A program made the position numbers and the translations under genes. This document shows positions 18,694 to 27,916 of a DNA stretch of 64,000 nt, piece after piece. The notes under the pieces are model-generated. The model ran no database searches and was not told the origin of the DNA. It was given only the letters and a program-made list of their open reading frames with translations. Within the stretch, counting starts at the first letter, position 1, and each line of letters opens with the position of its first letter. Source of the stretch: an uncultured Mycoplasmatota bacterium (lineage in GTDB: Bacteria > Bacillota_I > Bacilli_A > RF39 > UBA660); the NCBI GenBank assembly GCA_900553855.1, contig USFG01000006.1, positions 13,995 to 77,994 of the forward strand, written 5' to 3'.

Positions 18694-18750
18694 CAATCTC
18701 ACTCCTTGCAAGCAAGATTATAGCATAAAATGGGTCTTAGTTACAAGTAT

Positions 18751-18990
18751 TTATTTTCTATTATTAAAATTATTTGCACTTATAGCCTTAAAAATATCCC
18801 TTTTTTCTGTATTAATTTGATTATTTTGAGATATTTCATTACCTTTTTTATGATTTATTTCAAAATTAATTTCATTTATTTGAGATTTAATCTTTTGTAT
18901 TTGACCAATATCTCCATTATTTGAATATAATGAATTAAGTTGTCCTTGCATCTTATATTTCTTTTCTTTTAAATAATCTATTCTATCCAT
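18751..18990 (-). CDS. Short coiled-coil protein, 79 aa
   Basis: A hydrophilic, Gln/Asn/Lys-rich protein with heptad-like spacing over residues 1-50 (MDRIDYLKEKKYKMQGQL, then IQKIKSQINEINFEI). It is preceded by AGGAGTGAGG, and its ATG begins one base after the stop of the pentapeptide-repeat gene, so the two form an operon. I do not recognise it; an oligomeric partner of the repeat protein is plausible. Confidence 0.5.
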   Translation of the reverse strand: MDRIDYLKEKKYKMQGQLNSLYSNNGDIGQIQKIKSQINEINFEINHKKGNEISQNNQINTEKRDIFKAISANNFNNRK

Positions 18991-18991
18991 T

Positions 18992-19603
18992 TTATTTAAA
19001 CCTCACTCCTAAACTACCCACTATAAACTGACTTTGTAATGGGTCTATTACAGCACCATATATTGAATAATTATCAAATACTATTTCACTAATATCATTA
19101 TTTGAAAAATCTATATTATATAGTTTTGTTTGTAAAAATTCAGCTTTATTAAAATTATTATTATTAAGTTCAATGTTTTTAAACTTAGTTTCTGTAAAAT
19201 AACTTTCTGACATATTTGAATTAGTTATTTTTATTTTATTCATACTAGTTCCAGAAAAATTAACATATTTTAATATAGAATTATTTATTAAAATATCCTT
19301 TAATGATGCATTAATAAATGAACTTCCTAATAATTTGCAACTATTAAACTCACATCTTTCAATTAATTTTTCATCAAAATTTTTATTTGATAAATCACAA
19401 GATTCAAAAATGCAATCTAAAAAATTTACATTAATTAATTCAATAAGTGAAAAATCTATGTTCTTAAATATACAACTATCAAAATCAATATCTTCGATTA
19501 TAATTTTATTTTCTGGATTTTTTGTAAACAATGCATTTTTATAAATATTATTTTCAAAAATATAATCGTTAGTAAATTTAATTTTAGGTTTTATTATATT
19601 CAT
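18992..19603 (-). CDS. Pentapeptide-repeat protein
   Basis: A 203-aa protein made almost entirely of A(N/D)LXX-type pentapeptide repeats (CIFKN-IDFSL-IELIN-VNFLD, then NFSGT, NMSES, KFKNI, NFNKA and others). This folds as a right-handed quadrilateral beta-helix. Known members mimic DNA or serve as scaffolds (Qnr/MfpA bind gyrase), but no feature here points to gyrase. It is in an operon with the 79-aa coiled-coil protein, beside the T4SS locus. Confidence 0.8.
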   Translation of the reverse strand: MNIIKPKIKFTNDYIFENNIYKNALFTKNPENKIIIEDIDFDSCIFKNIDFSLIELINVNFLDCIFESCDLSNKNFDEKLIERCEFNSCKLLGSSFINASLKDILINNSILKYVNFSGTSMNKIKITNSNMSESYFTETKFKNIELNNNNFNKAEFLQTKLYNIDFSNNDISEIVFDNYSIYGAVIDPLQSQFIVGSLGVRFK

Positions 19604-19645
19604 TAAATCAGTTCCTCAATAACATTTTAACATATTTATATATAT

Positions 19646-19669
19646 AAAAAAAGCATAACTAAATATGCT
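19646..19669 (-). terminator. Terminator
   Basis: AGCATA (19652-19657) pairs with TATGCT (19664-19669), with six T following on the - strand. It lies downstream of the InlB-repeat membrane protein gene. Confidence 0.7.
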
Positions 19670-19677
19670 TCTTTATA

Positions 19678-20751
19678 CTATTTTTGTTTTGCATCAATAG
19701 TAATAGTCTTACTACAATATTTTGTAGCATTATCTAACTCATAACCACTTGGACAAGTAAAAGTCTTATTAATTTTTTTGTCACACATTCCACTAGAATT
19801 TAATGGTTCACCCTTAGAACATCCTAATACTGCTGGCGTTTTTGCAGCATAACATCCATGATCATAGTAAAGTCTTCCTGAAGAAACATCACAAGAACCT
19901 TTATCTGTTGTATAAATTAGGTTATAATAACACATGTTATTATCCTCATCTAATTTGGCATCATCACCATTATAACTAGCATAATCATCACAATAATAAT
20001 AAGGATCTACTTCATCGTAACAATACTCACTATTCCATGCTCCACCTTTAAAACCAATAGGACATTTACCATTTGCTTTTACAGTATCAACTTTAATACA
20101 TTTTTTATCAGATAAAGTAAAATCACTATCACAATAATAAGTTACAGGTTGAGTTTTAGTATCGGTAACATTATTTGATTTCTTATCTTCCTCTTTAATT
20201 TTTTCCCAATTTGCATATAATGTGGTGCTTTCCGCTAATAAAGCGCCATTATAAATTGGTTTACCATTTTTATCAGTCCATCCTTTGAATGTATAACCAT
20301 TTAAAGTTGGGTTTTTAGGTAAAGTAAGTTTTTTCTCTTTATTAAGTGTAATTGATTGTACCTTACTTCCACCTTTTGAATCAAAAGAAATAGTTATTTT
20401 TTTAGTATCCTCATTTTCTAAGGTAATATCATATATTGCTTTTAATTTTATATTTTTATTAATTTTTCTTTTAAAATCAAAAGGCTCTTTTGCTAAAATT
20501 TCTTCATTTTCTTTCTTTTCAACTACCTCATACCAAGTTGCATTTAAACCATCTGTATTTTCGATATCTTTTTTGTTTATGGCCTTATTATACTTGATTT
20601 GAACAATTTTAGTTTTTGTTCCATCATTATAATCTAAAGTGATATCAAACTTTCGATTGAAAAACCATAATAAGAAAATTATAATTACAAGTAATATAGC
20701 ACCACTTATTACTCCAATTAACAATTTCCTTTTTTTGTTGTTTTTAGACAT
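19678..20751 (-). CDS. Membrane-anchored InlB-repeat protein with Cys-rich C-terminus
   Basis: A surface protein (357 aa) with one N-terminal helix (about residues 12-33). It has one and a half InlB B-repeat (Listeria-Bacteroides) modules; the clear one has GYTFKGWTDKNGKPIY and TTLYANWEK. The C-terminal 150 residues hold about sixteen Cys, probably a disulfide-rich domain. The chosen ATG lies 7 nt after AAGGAGG; the TTG two codons earlier is less likely. The same repeat occurs in the protein at 21828, so the two may work together on the surface. Confidence 0.75.
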   Translation of the reverse strand: MSKNNKKRKLLIGVISGAILLVIIIFLLWFFNRKFDITLDYNDGTKTKIVQIKYNKAINKKDIENTDGLNATWYEVVEKKENEEILAKEPFDFKRKINKNIKLKAIYDITLENEDTKKITISFDSKGGSKVQSITLNKEKKLTLPKNPTLNGYTFKGWTDKNGKPIYNGALLAESTTLYANWEKIKEEDKKSNNVTDTKTQPVTYYCDSDFTLSDKKCIKVDTVKANGKCPIGFKGGAWNSEYCYDEVDPYYYCDDYASYNGDDAKLDEDNNMCYYNLIYTTDKGSCDVSSGRLYYDHGCYAAKTPAVLGCSKGEPLNSSGMCDKKINKTFTCPSGYELDNATKYCSKTITIDAKQK

Positions 20752-20771
20752 ACACAATCCTCCTTACGTAC

Positions 20772-20784
20772 GTTATACTATAAC
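20772..20784. promoter_or_regulatory. Palindrome upstream of the InlB-repeat gene
   Basis: GTTATA-C-TATAAC is a perfect 6-1-6 palindrome just upstream of the AAGGAGG of the InlB-repeat gene and close to its likely -10. It could be an operator or chance in AT-rich DNA. Confidence 0.25.
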
Positions 20785-20861
20785 ATTTCAATTTTTAAAA
20801 CTAAAAAACATCATTTACTTATCATAAAAATTTTATTAAAATATAATTGGGTGAATAAATT

Positions 20862-21806
20862 ATGATTAAAAATATAAATAATAATAAAATAATTATGATA
20901 ACTCATATTGCAGATATAGATGGTATGGGTTCATTAATTCTTGCTAAAAAATATTATAGTAATATTGATTATATATTATGTGAAATAAATGAATTAATAG
21001 AGGTTTTTAGTTCAATAGATTATTCTAAATATGAAATAATATATGTATGCGATCTTGCACTATCCAAAACAATATTAGATTATTTAAACAAGCATCCAGA
21101 AATTACTAATAAGATAAAGCATTTCGATCATCACGAAATAATAGAAAATTCTCCATATTATGTAAATAGTATAATTTATTTAAATGATAAACCTACTTGC
21201 GGTACACAGTTATTTTATAATTATTTACTAACTTTAGATACTAAATTTAATAATAAGTTTTATAAATCTTTTGTAGAGGCTATTAGAGAACAAGACAATT
21301 TTGATTTTGGTGATGAAGAATATAATGCTAAATTACTTGCATTTACGCACGCTTTAATTGGCCCTGAAGAATATATAAACTTAATATGTAATTTAAATGA
21401 TAATGATGATTTTAAACTGCCTAAAATATATGAAGACTTATATAAATCAGATTTAAAAAAACAAAAAGAATATATTGAATTTATAAATAAAAATTTATGT
21501 ATTACTGATTATAATGGTTATAAAGTTGGTGTAACAATTTGTGAGCAATATAGATCCATAGTGGGAAATAGCATTTGTAAATTAAGACCAGAAATAGATT
21601 TTATAATAATAATTAATTTTAATCGTAATAGAGTTTCCTTAAGAAGTGTTAAAGAAAGTATTGATTTAAATGAAATTGGTAAAACATTTCATCCAGATGG
21701 TGGAGGTCATAAATTATCTGCTGGATTTTTAATAGATTCTAAATCAATATTAAAATTAAAACCATTTATAGATTTATATATAAATAATTTAACTTTAAAA
21801 AAATAA
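20862..21806 (+). CDS. DHH-family phosphoesterase
   Basis: A 314-aa cytoplasmic enzyme with the DHH fold: HIADIDGMGS (motif I, residues about 15-24), a CDLALS segment (motif II), FDHHE (the DHH motif, about 90) and the C-terminal DHHA1 signature GGGHKLSAGF. Relatives cleave short RNAs, pAp or cyclic dinucleotides with Mn ions. It lacks PAS and GGDEF domains, so it is not full-length GdpP. The exact substrate (nanoRNA or phosphonucleotide) is open. It begins after GGGTGA and leads a two-gene + strand unit. Confidence 0.85.
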   Translation: MIKNINNNKIIMITHIADIDGMGSLILAKKYYSNIDYILCEINELIEVFSSIDYSKYEIIYVCDLALSKTILDYLNKHPEITNKIKHFDHHEIIENSPYYVNSIIYLNDKPTCGTQLFYNYLLTLDTKFNNKFYKSFVEAIREQDNFDFGDEEYNAKLLAFTHALIGPEEYINLICNLNDNDDFKLPKIYEDLYKSDLKKQKEYIEFINKNLCITDYNGYKVGVTICEQYRSIVGNSICKLRPEIDFIIIINFNRNRVSLRSVKESIDLNEIGKTFHPDGGGHKLSAGFLIDSKSILKLKPFIDLYINNLTLKK

Positions 21807-21827
21807 ATTATTTTAAAAGGAGGTATA

Positions 21828-23156
21828 ATGAAAAAATATAAAATAATTATTATTATACTATGTTTTATAATAGTTTTAATGTGTATTGATTTTATTGCCC
21901 TATCATTTAATGGTAGTCCCATAATTAAAGTTAGAAAATACTATAATAGTGGATATACTATTTATATAGATAAAGGATTATTTACAAACACTTATAAATG
22001 CTATGATGGCAAAACTAAAACTGTTGTGAAAAAAGTTAAATATACATGTCCTAAAAAAGAAATTAAAGAGGAAATAAAAGAAAATATAATAGTAACATTT
22101 GATACTAAAGGTGGAAGTAAAATTGATAATATTATTATAAACAAAAATAGTAAATTAACTCTTCCAGAAGAACCAACCCTTGAGGGATACACTTTTAAAG
22201 GTTGGGTTGATAAAAATAATACCCCTTTTTATAATAATTCAATAATAAAGGAAAACACTACACTTTATGCTAATTGGGAAAAAATTAATGATGAAATAAT
22301 TGATACTGAAAATAATAATAACTCTAGTATTAATAATAATAACAATATAAATGATAAAATCAATACTAATAAACCTAGTAATAATGGTAAAATAAACACT
22401 AATAATAATGAAACAATAATTGTACCCGAAGAAAATAAACCTGTTATAGAAAAAACTTTGGCCGAAAAAAATGATGACTTAAGAAAGCAAATACAAAATA
22501 AATATTCTATTAAAATAGCATATAAAGATGAACTAGGAAATTATACTATTAATGGATATGGCTCAGAAAAATTAAATGATGATAATACTATAAATGAGTA
22601 TCTTAATGAAATAGATAAAGCATTAAAAAAATATCCAAATAATTTTTTTAAAGAAATGAAAGATTATGGAATGCCATTAACTATTTATTTAGTAAAAAAC
22701 ATAAGTGGTAATGTATCTGGTCTTACTGATGCAAAAGATAGTAGTAACATTAAAATTATGGTAGAACCTGCACTTTTATTTGAAAATACTTTACATCATG
22801 AAATAATGCATTATATAGATATTTATATAAAGATTAAAGGTTATCCAATTGATATAAATAATACAATGAAAGAGGTTAATCCAAAAGATTTTACGTATGG
22901 AGATACAAGTAATAATTATGTTTATTATTATAGTAATTTAAATAATGCTTATTTTATATCTGCATATAGCAAAACAAATTATTTAGAGGATAGAGCTGTA
23001 ATTTTTTCTGACTTAATGTCTAGAAGTATTACAAAAGATTATTATAATGATGGTACACCTATAAATAAAAAAGCTAAACTAATTAGTTCACAAATTAAAG
23101 AATATTTTAATATATTATCAAGTGAAAAAAGATATTACTGGGATAGATTCTTATAA
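21828..23156 (+). CDS. Membrane-anchored InlB-repeat protein with HExxH protease-like domain
   Basis: A 442-aa surface protein with an N-terminal membrane helix (residues 4-24). One InlB B-repeat (about 95-150, with GYTFKGWVDKNN and TTLYANWEK) is followed by an Asn-rich linker (about 155-200). The C-terminal catalytic-type domain has LHHEIMHYID (HExxH) and, about 65 residues later, LEDRAVIFSDLMSRS, which may give the third zinc ligand. The repeat closely matches the one in the divergent protein at 19678. A secreted or anchored zinc protease is inferred. Confidence 0.7.
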   Translation: MKKYKIIIIILCFIIVLMCIDFIALSFNGSPIIKVRKYYNSGYTIYIDKGLFTNTYKCYDGKTKTVVKKVKYTCPKKEIKEEIKENIIVTFDTKGGSKIDNIIINKNSKLTLPEEPTLEGYTFKGWVDKNNTPFYNNSIIKENTTLYANWEKINDEIIDTENNNNSSINNNNNINDKINTNKPSNNGKINTNNNETIIVPEENKPVIEKTLAEKNDDLRKQIQNKYSIKIAYKDELGNYTINGYGSEKLNDDNTINEYLNEIDKALKKYPNNFFKEMKDYGMPLTIYLVKNISGNVSGLTDAKDSSNIKIMVEPALLFENTLHHEIMHYIDIYIKIKGYPIDINNTMKEVNPKDFTYGDTSNNYVYYYSNLNNAYFISAYSKTNYLEDRAVIFSDLMSRSITKDYYNDGTPINKKAKLISSQIKEYFNILSSEKRYYWDRFL

Positions 23157-23178
23157 CCAATTTTTATATATTAAAAAA

Positions 23179-23214
23179 GATTTAACTAGCATTTATAGTT
23201 AAATCTGTTTTTTT
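23179..23214 (+). terminator. Terminator
   Basis: A perfect 10-bp stem (23179-23188 with 23196-23205) is followed by TG and seven T. It ends the DHH / zinc-protease unit and marks the left edge of the defence island. Confidence 0.8.
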
Positions 23215-23335
23215 AATTGGCACGCTCTTTATAAACGTTTACGAAAAAATAGGGATAAAACCTGATTACATAATTAATATATTACAATGCAGAAAAATAG
23301 TAAACATATGATATAATTTTAGTAGTGGTGATTTT

Positions 23336-24901
23336 ATGATAATAGAAAAAATGAAAATAAAAAACTTTAGAAAATTTCAGGATGAAACAGAAATTGTTTT
23401 TAATGACGATTTTAACATAATTATTGGGGATAATGAATCAGGCAAAAGCTCTATATTACTTGCTTTAGATCTAGTATTAAGTGGAAACAAAAATAAAATT
23501 GAAAACATAGGATTAGAAAATCTATTTAATAAAAATTGCATAACTGAATTTATGAGTGGAGATAAAAAAATAACTGACTTACCAGAAATCTATATTGAAT
23601 TATATTTAAAAGATACAGGAGAACTTGAATTGTCAGGAAATAATAACTCTGAAAAAAGAATATGTGATGGTATATCTTTAACAATTACAATAGATGAAGA
23701 ATATTACAAAATAATTGATGAATCTTTAAAAAAAGAAAATTCTGTTTTTCCTTTTGAATACTATAAATGTGTTTTTAAAACATTTTCTAATGATGCATAC
23801 AATAATTATAAGAAACCAATAAGACACATAATAATTGATGAATCTAATCTATCTAATGAATACTATGTCAAGGATTACATTTCAAATTTATATTCATCAT
23901 ATGCTGATGAAATAATTAAAAATAATCTTAATCATGAGTTTAGAAAAATAAAAAAAGAATTTGAAGATAATTCGTTAAAAGATATTAACAAAAAAATACC
24001 AGATATAAAATTTGGTTTAACTACAAACAACAAATATTCATTAGAAAATAATTTGACGCTATATGAACAAGGTATCAATATATGGAATAAAGGTGCAGGC
24101 AGTATTTGCATGTTAAAAATCAAAACTTCAATCGACAGGCAATCTGAAAATATTGATTTAGTTTTAATTGAAGAACCAGAAAACCACCTAAGCGATATTA
24201 ACATGAAAAAAATGCTTAATGATATAATTGATTCTACTCAAAAACAAACATTTATAACAACACATAATAGTATGATATGTTCTAGACTAGATTTGAGAAA
24301 AATTATAGCATTGCATGAAAATAATATAATAACTACACAATTTAAAGATATATCAGAAGACACTGCTAAATTTTTTATAAAGTGTCCATCTAACAGCATT
24401 TTAAGTTTTATATTATCAGAAAAGAGTATTCTTGTTGAAGGAGCGGCAGAATATATACTATTAGAAAAATTTTATGAAATTGAAAACAAAAAAGATCCTT
24501 CTACTGATGGAATAAATGTAATATCTGTTAATAATTTAGGATTTAAAAGATATTTAGAAGTTGCGCGAAAATTAAATAAAAAAGTTGCGGTTATTACAGA
24601 TAATGATGGATATTATAAAGATAATATAGAAGAAAAATATAAAGATTATAACGGATTAGAAAATATTAATGTATTTTCAGATGAAGATAATGAAAGATAT
24701 ACATTTGAAGTTTGTGTTTATAAAGATAATGAAACGTATATAAATAAACATAAAATTACTAAAGTAGCCAATCAGCTAGATTATATGCTAAATAACAAGG
24801 CGGAAAGTGCCTATAGATTATTAGAACATTTAGAAAATGATTATGACTCATTTAAAGTTCCAAAATACATTAAGGAAGCAATAACATGGATAAAGAAATA
24901 G
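23336..24901 (+). CDS. OLD-family ATPase/TOPRIM nuclease (GajA-like)
   Basis: Anti-phage nuclease candidate (521 aa). The N-terminal ABC-type ATPase has Walker A GDNESGKS at residues 31-38 and a Walker B/D-loop VLIEEPENHLS near 280. The C-terminal TOPRIM has SILVEGAAEYILLEKF (acidic residue) near 362 and AVITDNDGYY (DxD) near 420. This is a class 2 OLD layout, found with a UvrD-like helicase in Gabija systems. The ATG follows GGTGAT. The helicase gene overlaps its 3' end by 16 bp, so they are co-translated. Confidence 0.85.
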   Translation: MIIEKMKIKNFRKFQDETEIVFNDDFNIIIGDNESGKSSILLALDLVLSGNKNKIENIGLENLFNKNCITEFMSGDKKITDLPEIYIELYLKDTGELELSGNNNSEKRICDGISLTITIDEEYYKIIDESLKKENSVFPFEYYKCVFKTFSNDAYNNYKKPIRHIIIDESNLSNEYYVKDYISNLYSSYADEIIKNNLNHEFRKIKKEFEDNSLKDINKKIPDIKFGLTTNNKYSLENNLTLYEQGINIWNKGAGSICMLKIKTSIDRQSENIDLVLIEEPENHLSDINMKKMLNDIIDSTQKQTFITTHNSMICSRLDLRKIIALHENNIITTQFKDISEDTAKFFIKCPSNSILSFILSEKSILVEGAAEYILLEKFYEIENKKDPSTDGINVISVNNLGFKRYLEVARKLNKKVAVITDNDGYYKDNIEEKYKDYNGLENINVFSDEDNERYTFEVCVYKDNETYINKHKITKVANQLDYMLNNKAESAYRLLEHLENDYDSFKVPKYIKEAITWIKK

Positions 24902-25908
24902 TATTAGCAACGGCTGGTTCTGGGAAAACTACTGAAATAATTAAAAGGTTGAATAAAGAAAATAAATTGTTATTAATTACATATACAGATGCTAACTATG
25001 ATATATTAAAAAATAAAGTTCTTGAAAAATATAAAGAAATACCAAATAATATTAAGATTTATACATATTTTTCATTTTTATATAATGTGTGTTTTGCTCC
25101 ATTAAAAAGAAACTGGGATATTCGTGGATTAGATTTTAAAGATATAAATGATAAATACTTAAAAAAAGATGATATTCAATACTATTTAAATAAAAAAAAT
25201 AGAAAAATGTACCATTGCAGATTAGCTAGTTTTTGTAATGAATATTTAATAGATGAAATAAAAGAACGATTAGAAAAATATTTTGATACTATTTTTATAG
25301 ATGAAATACAAGATTTTGCAAGTCACGATTTTAATTTTTTAATGCAAATTTTAGAAGCAAATGTTAATTTCTTTATGGTTGGAGATTTTTATCAACATAC
25401 CTATGATAGTAGTCGAGATGGTAATGCAAATATAAATTTATACAAAGATTATACAAAGTATAAAAAATTATTCAAACAAAAAAATATAAAAATTAATACA
25501 GAACTATTAAAAAAAAGTAGACGATGTTCTAAGACGGTATGTGAATTCATAAAGAATAAAATAGGAATAGATATTGAATCAGAGCATGAAGAAGAAACAT
25601 TGGTTAAAGAAATTATTGATGAAAAAGCAATAATAAATACAATTGAAAATGATAAAATTGTAAAACTATTTTATAACAGTCATATAAAGTACAATATTAA
25701 AAATACTAACAATTGGGGTAATTCTAAAGGTGAAACATATAATGATGTATGTGTTATTTTAAATCCAAACACATATAAACTATATAAAAAAAATAGATTA
25801 ATTGAACTGCCTCAACAAACAAAAAATAAATTATACGTGGCATGTAGTAGAGCAAAAAATAATTTGAATTTTATCGAAGAGAAAAAAATTGCAAAATATA
25901 AAAAATGA
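24886..25908 (+). CDS. UvrD/PcrA-like SF1 helicase (compact GajB-like)
   Basis: Partner of the upstream OLD nuclease. Superfamily-1 motifs are visible: Walker A TAGSGKTT (residues 9-16), DEAD-like IDEIQDF near 138, motif III VGDFYQHTYD near 160, motif IV-like KSRRC near 213, GETYNDV near 283, and C-terminal YVACSRAKNNL. At 340 aa it is clearly shorter than typical GajB (about 490 aa), lacking much of the 1B/2B insertions. It may be a sensor ATPase rather than a processive helicase. It ends in a bidirectional terminator. Confidence 0.8.
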   Translation: MDKEIVLATAGSGKTTEIIKRLNKENKLLLITYTDANYDILKNKVLEKYKEIPNNIKIYTYFSFLYNVCFAPLKRNWDIRGLDFKDINDKYLKKDDIQYYLNKKNRKMYHCRLASFCNEYLIDEIKERLEKYFDTIFIDEIQDFASHDFNFLMQILEANVNFFMVGDFYQHTYDSSRDGNANINLYKDYTKYKKLFKQKNIKINTELLKKSRRCSKTVCEFIKNKIGIDIESEHEEETLVKEIIDEKAIINTIENDKIVKLFYNSHIKYNIKNTNNWGNSKGETYNDVCVILNPNTYKLYKKNRLIELPQQTKNKLYVACSRAKNNLNFIEEKKIAKYKK

Positions 25909-25933
25909 TTAGATTTTATAACTAATCATTTTT
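25901..25933. terminator. Bidirectional terminator between the two defence operons
   Basis: A perfect 12-bp stem (25901-25912 with 25922-25933) with A and T tracts on both sides. Both convergent stop codons lie within it. Confidence 0.8.
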
Positions 25934-26929
25934 ATTTTTATCAAGTGCATTTTTTATTGCGATTGCTACTGCATATGCTAAATTTACTGGGACTGCATTT
26001 CCAATCATTTTATAGGCAGTAGCAAGATCATTATAATAGAATTTAAAATCATCTGGAAAACATTGAATTCTTGCACACTCTCTTACAGTTAGTCTTCTAT
26101 ATAAATCTTCTTTACCAGGTTCAAATATTCTTTTGTTAGTTTCAACTTGAATCATTTTTGGTGCTTGCGGATGTAATGGTGCATGTCTTCCACCAGCTTG
26201 AATTGTAAATGAAGGTTCATCCCAAGATCTAACTCGATTTCTTGACATAAAGATTGTTGAAAAAGAACCGGTCATATATTCATGATTTAGAAACTTACAC
26301 AAGTCACCATTTGTTTTATTTTTTTCTTTTGAAGGAATTGCATTTTTTCTTAAATCCCAAATTGCATCTTTTAGTGTAGGCTTATAGTCTTGAGGTTCTG
26401 GAAATTCAAATTTTACTTTTAAATCTTTTCTAAAACCAACGTAGAAAACCCTTAGTCTATCTTGTGGAACATTATAATCATTTGCATTCAATAACTTTAT
26501 ATTCATATCATAGCCAGCATCTTCAAATAATTTTATAATATTATCAACAGCTTCTGAATGTCTTTTTGATAACATTCCAGAAACATTTTCAGCAACAAAA
26601 AATTTAGGTTGTTTCTCTTCTAGTAATCTTATAAATTCATAGAATAATTGCCCTCTAGCATCATTTATGCCTTTCATTCTACCAGCTTCACTCCAACTTT
26701 GACATGGAGGTCCACCAATAATACCATCACAACTAGGCACTTCATCTGACTTTATATCTCTTATATCTCTCTTATCTAAAGGAGTTTCATGATTCTTTTC
26801 AAAAGTTTCCCATATTGTCTTATCAAACTCATTTGCAAAAACAATATTAAACCCAGCTTTTTTAAATCCAAGATCTAATCCTCCAGCACCCGAAAACAAA
26901 CTAACAATGTTATATTTTTTCTTACTCAT
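25922..26929 (-). CDS. DNA (cytosine-5) methyltransferase, M.HaeIII-like
   Basis: A 335-aa C5-cytosine methylase. Motif I is SLFSGAGGLDLGF (about residues 9-21), motif IV GGPPCQSWS has the catalytic Cys, motif VI is VAENVSGM, motif VIII QDRLRVFYVG, and motifs IX-X are RRLTVRECARIQCFP and MIGNAVPV. From memory the whole length, including the target-recognition segment (TIFMSRNRVRSWDEPSFTIQAGGR), follows M.HaeIII closely, which suggests it modifies GGCC. The start overlaps the upstream gene by 8 bp. Confidence 0.9.
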   Translation of the reverse strand: MSKKKYNIVSLFSGAGGLDLGFKKAGFNIVFANEFDKTIWETFEKNHETPLDKRDIRDIKSDEVPSCDGIIGGPPCQSWSEAGRMKGINDARGQLFYEFIRLLEEKQPKFFVAENVSGMLSKRHSEAVDNIIKLFEDAGYDMNIKLLNANDYNVPQDRLRVFYVGFRKDLKVKFEFPEPQDYKPTLKDAIWDLRKNAIPSKEKNKTNGDLCKFLNHEYMTGSFSTIFMSRNRVRSWDEPSFTIQAGGRHAPLHPQAPKMIQVETNKRIFEPGKEDLYRRLTVRECARIQCFPDDFKFYYNDLATAYKMIGNAVPVNLAYAVAIAIKNALDKNKND

Positions 26930-27818
26930 ATATTATATCTCCCTCTGCATTACCTTCATCTACATCATCAGTTGTATCAATATTTAACTGATTTAAACAA
27001 CTAATTAATTTTGCAAATATTTCATTTCCACCATGTAAAAGAGGTTCATTAAATACAAGTTTACCTGATAATTTATTATTAACTATATTCCAGTCAACAT
27101 AAACACTTAAAGACCTATTACCATCAAACTTCTTTTTTATACTTCTGTAGTTTAAAGCTTTACATGCAAAATAAAGTTTATCATGTTCTCTAACATAGTC
27201 ATCCATACTTATTATTTTTGAAAGCATCTCTTCAACACTTTCGTATTCATCTTCGATAAGAATATAATTTGCTATACCACTATCAGGTATTCTATTTCCT
27301 TGAACCATGGCATTTCTTTTATCATCATCTAAGTTAGTGCCAGCAAAAATATCGCATAGTTGCTCTTTACTTAATTGTATCTCACCACTCAAATTTCCGC
27401 TTTTAACATTTAATAATTCAAATTTCCAACCAAGAGTAAAACACCCTTGTTCGGTTTTTCCAAATTTCTTTTTATATATTAATTTTTTTTCTTCAAATTT
27501 ATCTTTAATATTTAAAATAGAGTCAGTAACAATTTTTAACCAATCATTTCCAAAAATTTCTTCTGCTCTATCAGCTGATATTTTATTTTCTAAAAACTCA
27601 AAGTTTTTTTGCTTAAAAGATATTTTGAATTCTAATTGATCGTTTTCATCATTTACACATTCAGCATAAATATAAATATCAGTTTTAGGTTCACCAAATG
27701 AAGATACAGGTTTTCCTAATACTTTTATGTCATATTTTTTCCCATTATAATTAAAAATCTTACAAGCATTTAGCATTTCTATTATTTCATGTTCGGATTT
27801 ACTAAAAGTTTTTGCCAT
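26922..27818 (-). CDS. Probable type II restriction endonuclease partner
   Basis: A 298-aa protein translated just before, and overlapping, the cytosine methylase; this is the usual place for the cognate endonuclease. Near residue 45 it has EPKTDIYIYA and, about 18 residues on, LEFKISFK. This D-(x)n-ExK spacing fits a PD-(D/E)xK active site. I do not recognise a named restriction enzyme. RBS GGAGGG precedes the ATG. Cleavage at GGCC is inferred from the partner. Confidence 0.6.
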   Translation of the reverse strand: MAKTFSKSEHEIIEMLNACKIFNYNGKKYDIKVLGKPVSSFGEPKTDIYIYAECVNDENDQLEFKISFKQKNFEFLENKISADRAEEIFGNDWLKIVTDSILNIKDKFEEKKLIYKKKFGKTEQGCFTLGWKFELLNVKSGNLSGEIQLSKEQLCDIFAGTNLDDDKRNAMVQGNRIPDSGIANYILIEDEYESVEEMLSKIISMDDYVREHDKLYFACKALNYRSIKKKFDGNRSLSVYVDWNIVNNKLSGKLVFNEPLLHGGNEIFAKLISCLNQLNIDTTDDVDEGNAEGDIIYE

Positions 27819-27916
27819 AATATCCCTCCAAATTTATTAATGACCTCTAAAATAATTATACCATAATTATGATAAAAATTATTACTAAATATGATAAAAT
27901 ATTGATGGTGATTGTA

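Noticed and set aside
23215..23335. Strong promoter for the OLD-nuclease operon
   Set aside because: A TATAAT lies at 23312-23317, but no acceptable -35 box sits 16-18 nt upstream, so I did not list it.
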